This document shows positions 63,026 to 64,000 of a stretch of DNA of 64,000 nt, piece after piece. The notes beneath the pieces were generated by a model, which was given only the letters and a program-made list of their open reading frames with translations, made no database searches and was not told the DNA's origin. The position numbers and the translations under genes are program-made. The first letter of the stretch is position 1. Every line of letters begins with the position of its first letter. Source of the stretch: Roseomonas acroporae (lineage in GTDB: Bacteria > Pseudomonadota > Alphaproteobacteria > Acetobacterales > Acetobacteraceae); NCBI RefSeq assembly GCF_023223525.1, contig NZ_JALPRX010000009.1, positions 62,001 to 126,000 of the forward strand, given 5' to 3'.

Positions 63026-64000
63026 TCAGTTCGCCGTGATTCCTGCCTCGCGCACCAGCCGCCCCATCTGCTCCCGCCCCTCGCGCACATAGGTCGCGAA
63101 GGCGTCGGGCGCCGAGCCCACCGGGATCGCCGCCAGCCGCGCCAGCCGCTCGCGCACGCCGGCATCCGCCAGCGCTTCCACCAGCGTCGCGTGCAGCCGC
63201 GCGATCACCGGCGCCGGGGTGCCGGCGGGCGCGAACAGCGCGTTCCACTCGCTGATGTCGAAGCCGGGAAAGCCCAGCTCGGCCAGGGTCGGCACGTCCG
63301 GGCGCAGCGCCACGCGCCCGGGCGTCGAGACGGCGAGCATGCGGGCACGGCCGGAATCGACGATCGGGCCGGCGCTCAGCACCGTGCAGAAGGCGGCGTC
63401 CACCGTGCCGGCGGCGAGGTCGCGCGCCGCCTCGGCGCCGCCGCGGTACGGGACGTGGACGAGATCGACCCCCGCGCGCCGCATGAACGTCACCAGCGCG
63501 ATGTGCCCCGCCGTCGCGTTGCCCTGCGTGCCCACCGAGATGGTGCCCGGCCGTGCCTTGGCCGCCGCGACGAAGGCGGCGAGGTCGCCCGCGGGGAAGT
63601 CCTTCTTGACCGAGAGCGCCTGCGGGAAGGTGACGCCGAGCGAGATCGGCGCGAAGGCGGTGGCGTAGTCGAAGGAGAGGCCGCGCAGCAGGCTCGGGTT
63701 GACGATGTGCGAGGAGGCGTCCCAGAGCAGCGTGTAGCCGTCGTGCGGCGCGGTCGCGACGGCGGCGCCGCCCACCGTGCCGCTGCCGCCGGTGCGGTTC
63801 TCCACCACGATGTTCTGCCCGAGCAGCTCGCCCCAGCGCGGCGCGATGGCGCGCGCGGCGCTGTCGCCGGCGCCGCCGGGGGCGAAGGGCACGATCAGGC
63901 GGATCGGGCGGGCGGGCCAGGTCTCGGCGCGGGCGGTGCCGGCGAGCGCGGGCAGGGCGAGGGCGCCGAGGAGCGCGGCGCGTCGGGTGCTGTGCGACAT
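63026..64000 (-). CDS. Bug/TctC tripartite tricarboxylate receptor
   Basis: Periplasmic receptor of 324 residues whose ATG sits at the last bases of the window. Signal STRRAALLGALALPALAGTARAE; mature PIRLIVPFAPGGAGDSAARAIAP, ENRTGGSGTVGGAAVATAPHDGYTLL, VGTQGNATAGHIALVTF and RPDVPTLAELGFPGFDISEW. It keeps the full PxxPGG motif. Its neighbours upstream are outside the window. It is the third Bug receptor here. Confidence 0.93.
   Translation of the reverse strand: MSHSTRRAALLGALALPALAGTARAETWPARPIRLIVPFAPGGAGDSAARAIAPRWGELLGQNIVVENRTGGSGTVGGAAVATAPHDGYTLLWDASSHIVNPSLLRGLSFDYATAFAPISLGVTFPQALSVKKDFPAGDLAAFVAAAKARPGTISVGTQGNATAGHIALVTFMRRAGVDLVHVPYRGGAEAARDLAAGTVDAAFCTVLSAGPIVDSGRARMLAVSTPGRVALRPDVPTLAELGFPGFDISEWNALFAPAGTPAPVIARLHATLVEALADAGVRERLARLAAIPVGSAPDAFATYVREGREQMGRLVREAGITAN

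Overview
This is a very GC-rich chromosomal window with tightly packed genes on both strands. It has no insertion sequence, integrase, phage gene or CRISPR array that I can see. The gene content points to an alphaproteobacterium of the Acetobacteraceae, Roseomonas-like. Evidence: a circularly permuted two-piece tmRNA, an F0 ATP synthase operon of the type I-a-c-b'-b without the F1 genes, several Bug/TctC-type solute receptors without transport partners, ThyX instead of ThyA, and SspB next to a fumarase. The genus is inference; the tmRNA architecture is read directly from the sequence.

Layout. 1-9.2 kb: an Atm1-type ABC exporter (5' end outside the window), a large-subunit catalase, a DHA2-type MFS pump, a second ABC exporter, a DUF6398 protein and a Tat-exported beta-carbonic anhydrase. 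9.5-12.2 kb: F0 ATP synthase genes, closed by three successive strong hairpins, then an OafA-like acyltransferase. 14.2-23.9 kb: a TRAP receptor, a beta-hydroxyacid dehydrogenase, a His-rich DUF305 protein, a cupin, an HpaB-type monooxygenase, asd, a PhnA-like protein, moaB and a GNAT. 24-25.6 kb: mobB and mobA, convergent. 25.7-30 kb: a BON-LysM protein, an NMT1/SsuABC-type importer and a second cupin. 30.4-36.3 kb: gyrB, recF, a small monooxygenase/ribbon-helix-helix pair and fumC. 36.8-40.7 kb: a ring-hydroxylating dioxygenase operon carrying two Bug receptors. 41.2-45.6 kb: a lone peptide-type receptor, VOC and RidA proteins and a class I fumarase. 45.8-49 kb: sspB, ssrA, thyX and two small membrane proteins. 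49.1-51.2 kb: a FAD oxidase continuous in frame with a GNAT domain. 51.25-56.4 kb: a copper cassette (DUF2946, SCO, PCu(A)C, cytochrome c, DUF2946, TonB receptor). 56.8-64 kb: an RraA-like protein, a methyltransferase, thrC, an MFS carrier, a dmeR-dmeF cobalt/nickel efflux pair and another Bug receptor.

How the parts work together. ssrA encodes the degradation tag (ANDNSREAVALAA) and the next gene downstream encodes SspB, which hands tagged proteins to ClpXP. The copper cassette has the parts for outer-membrane copper entry, periplasmic relay by PCu(A)C and SCO, and delivery to a cytochrome oxidase. DmeR has the His3/Cys35/His60/His64 ligand set of RcnR and a G6 operator just before its own gene. 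asd and thrC both serve threonine synthesis. moaB, mobA and mobB serve molybdenum cofactor synthesis.

The most unusual non-coding signal is a modular family of GC-rich palindromes. It has at least five copies (near 1.7, 36.6, 41.0, 49.0 and 56.4 kb), each starting just after a stop codon; the four fuller copies share one module order and polarity. I do not recognise it as a named repeat family.
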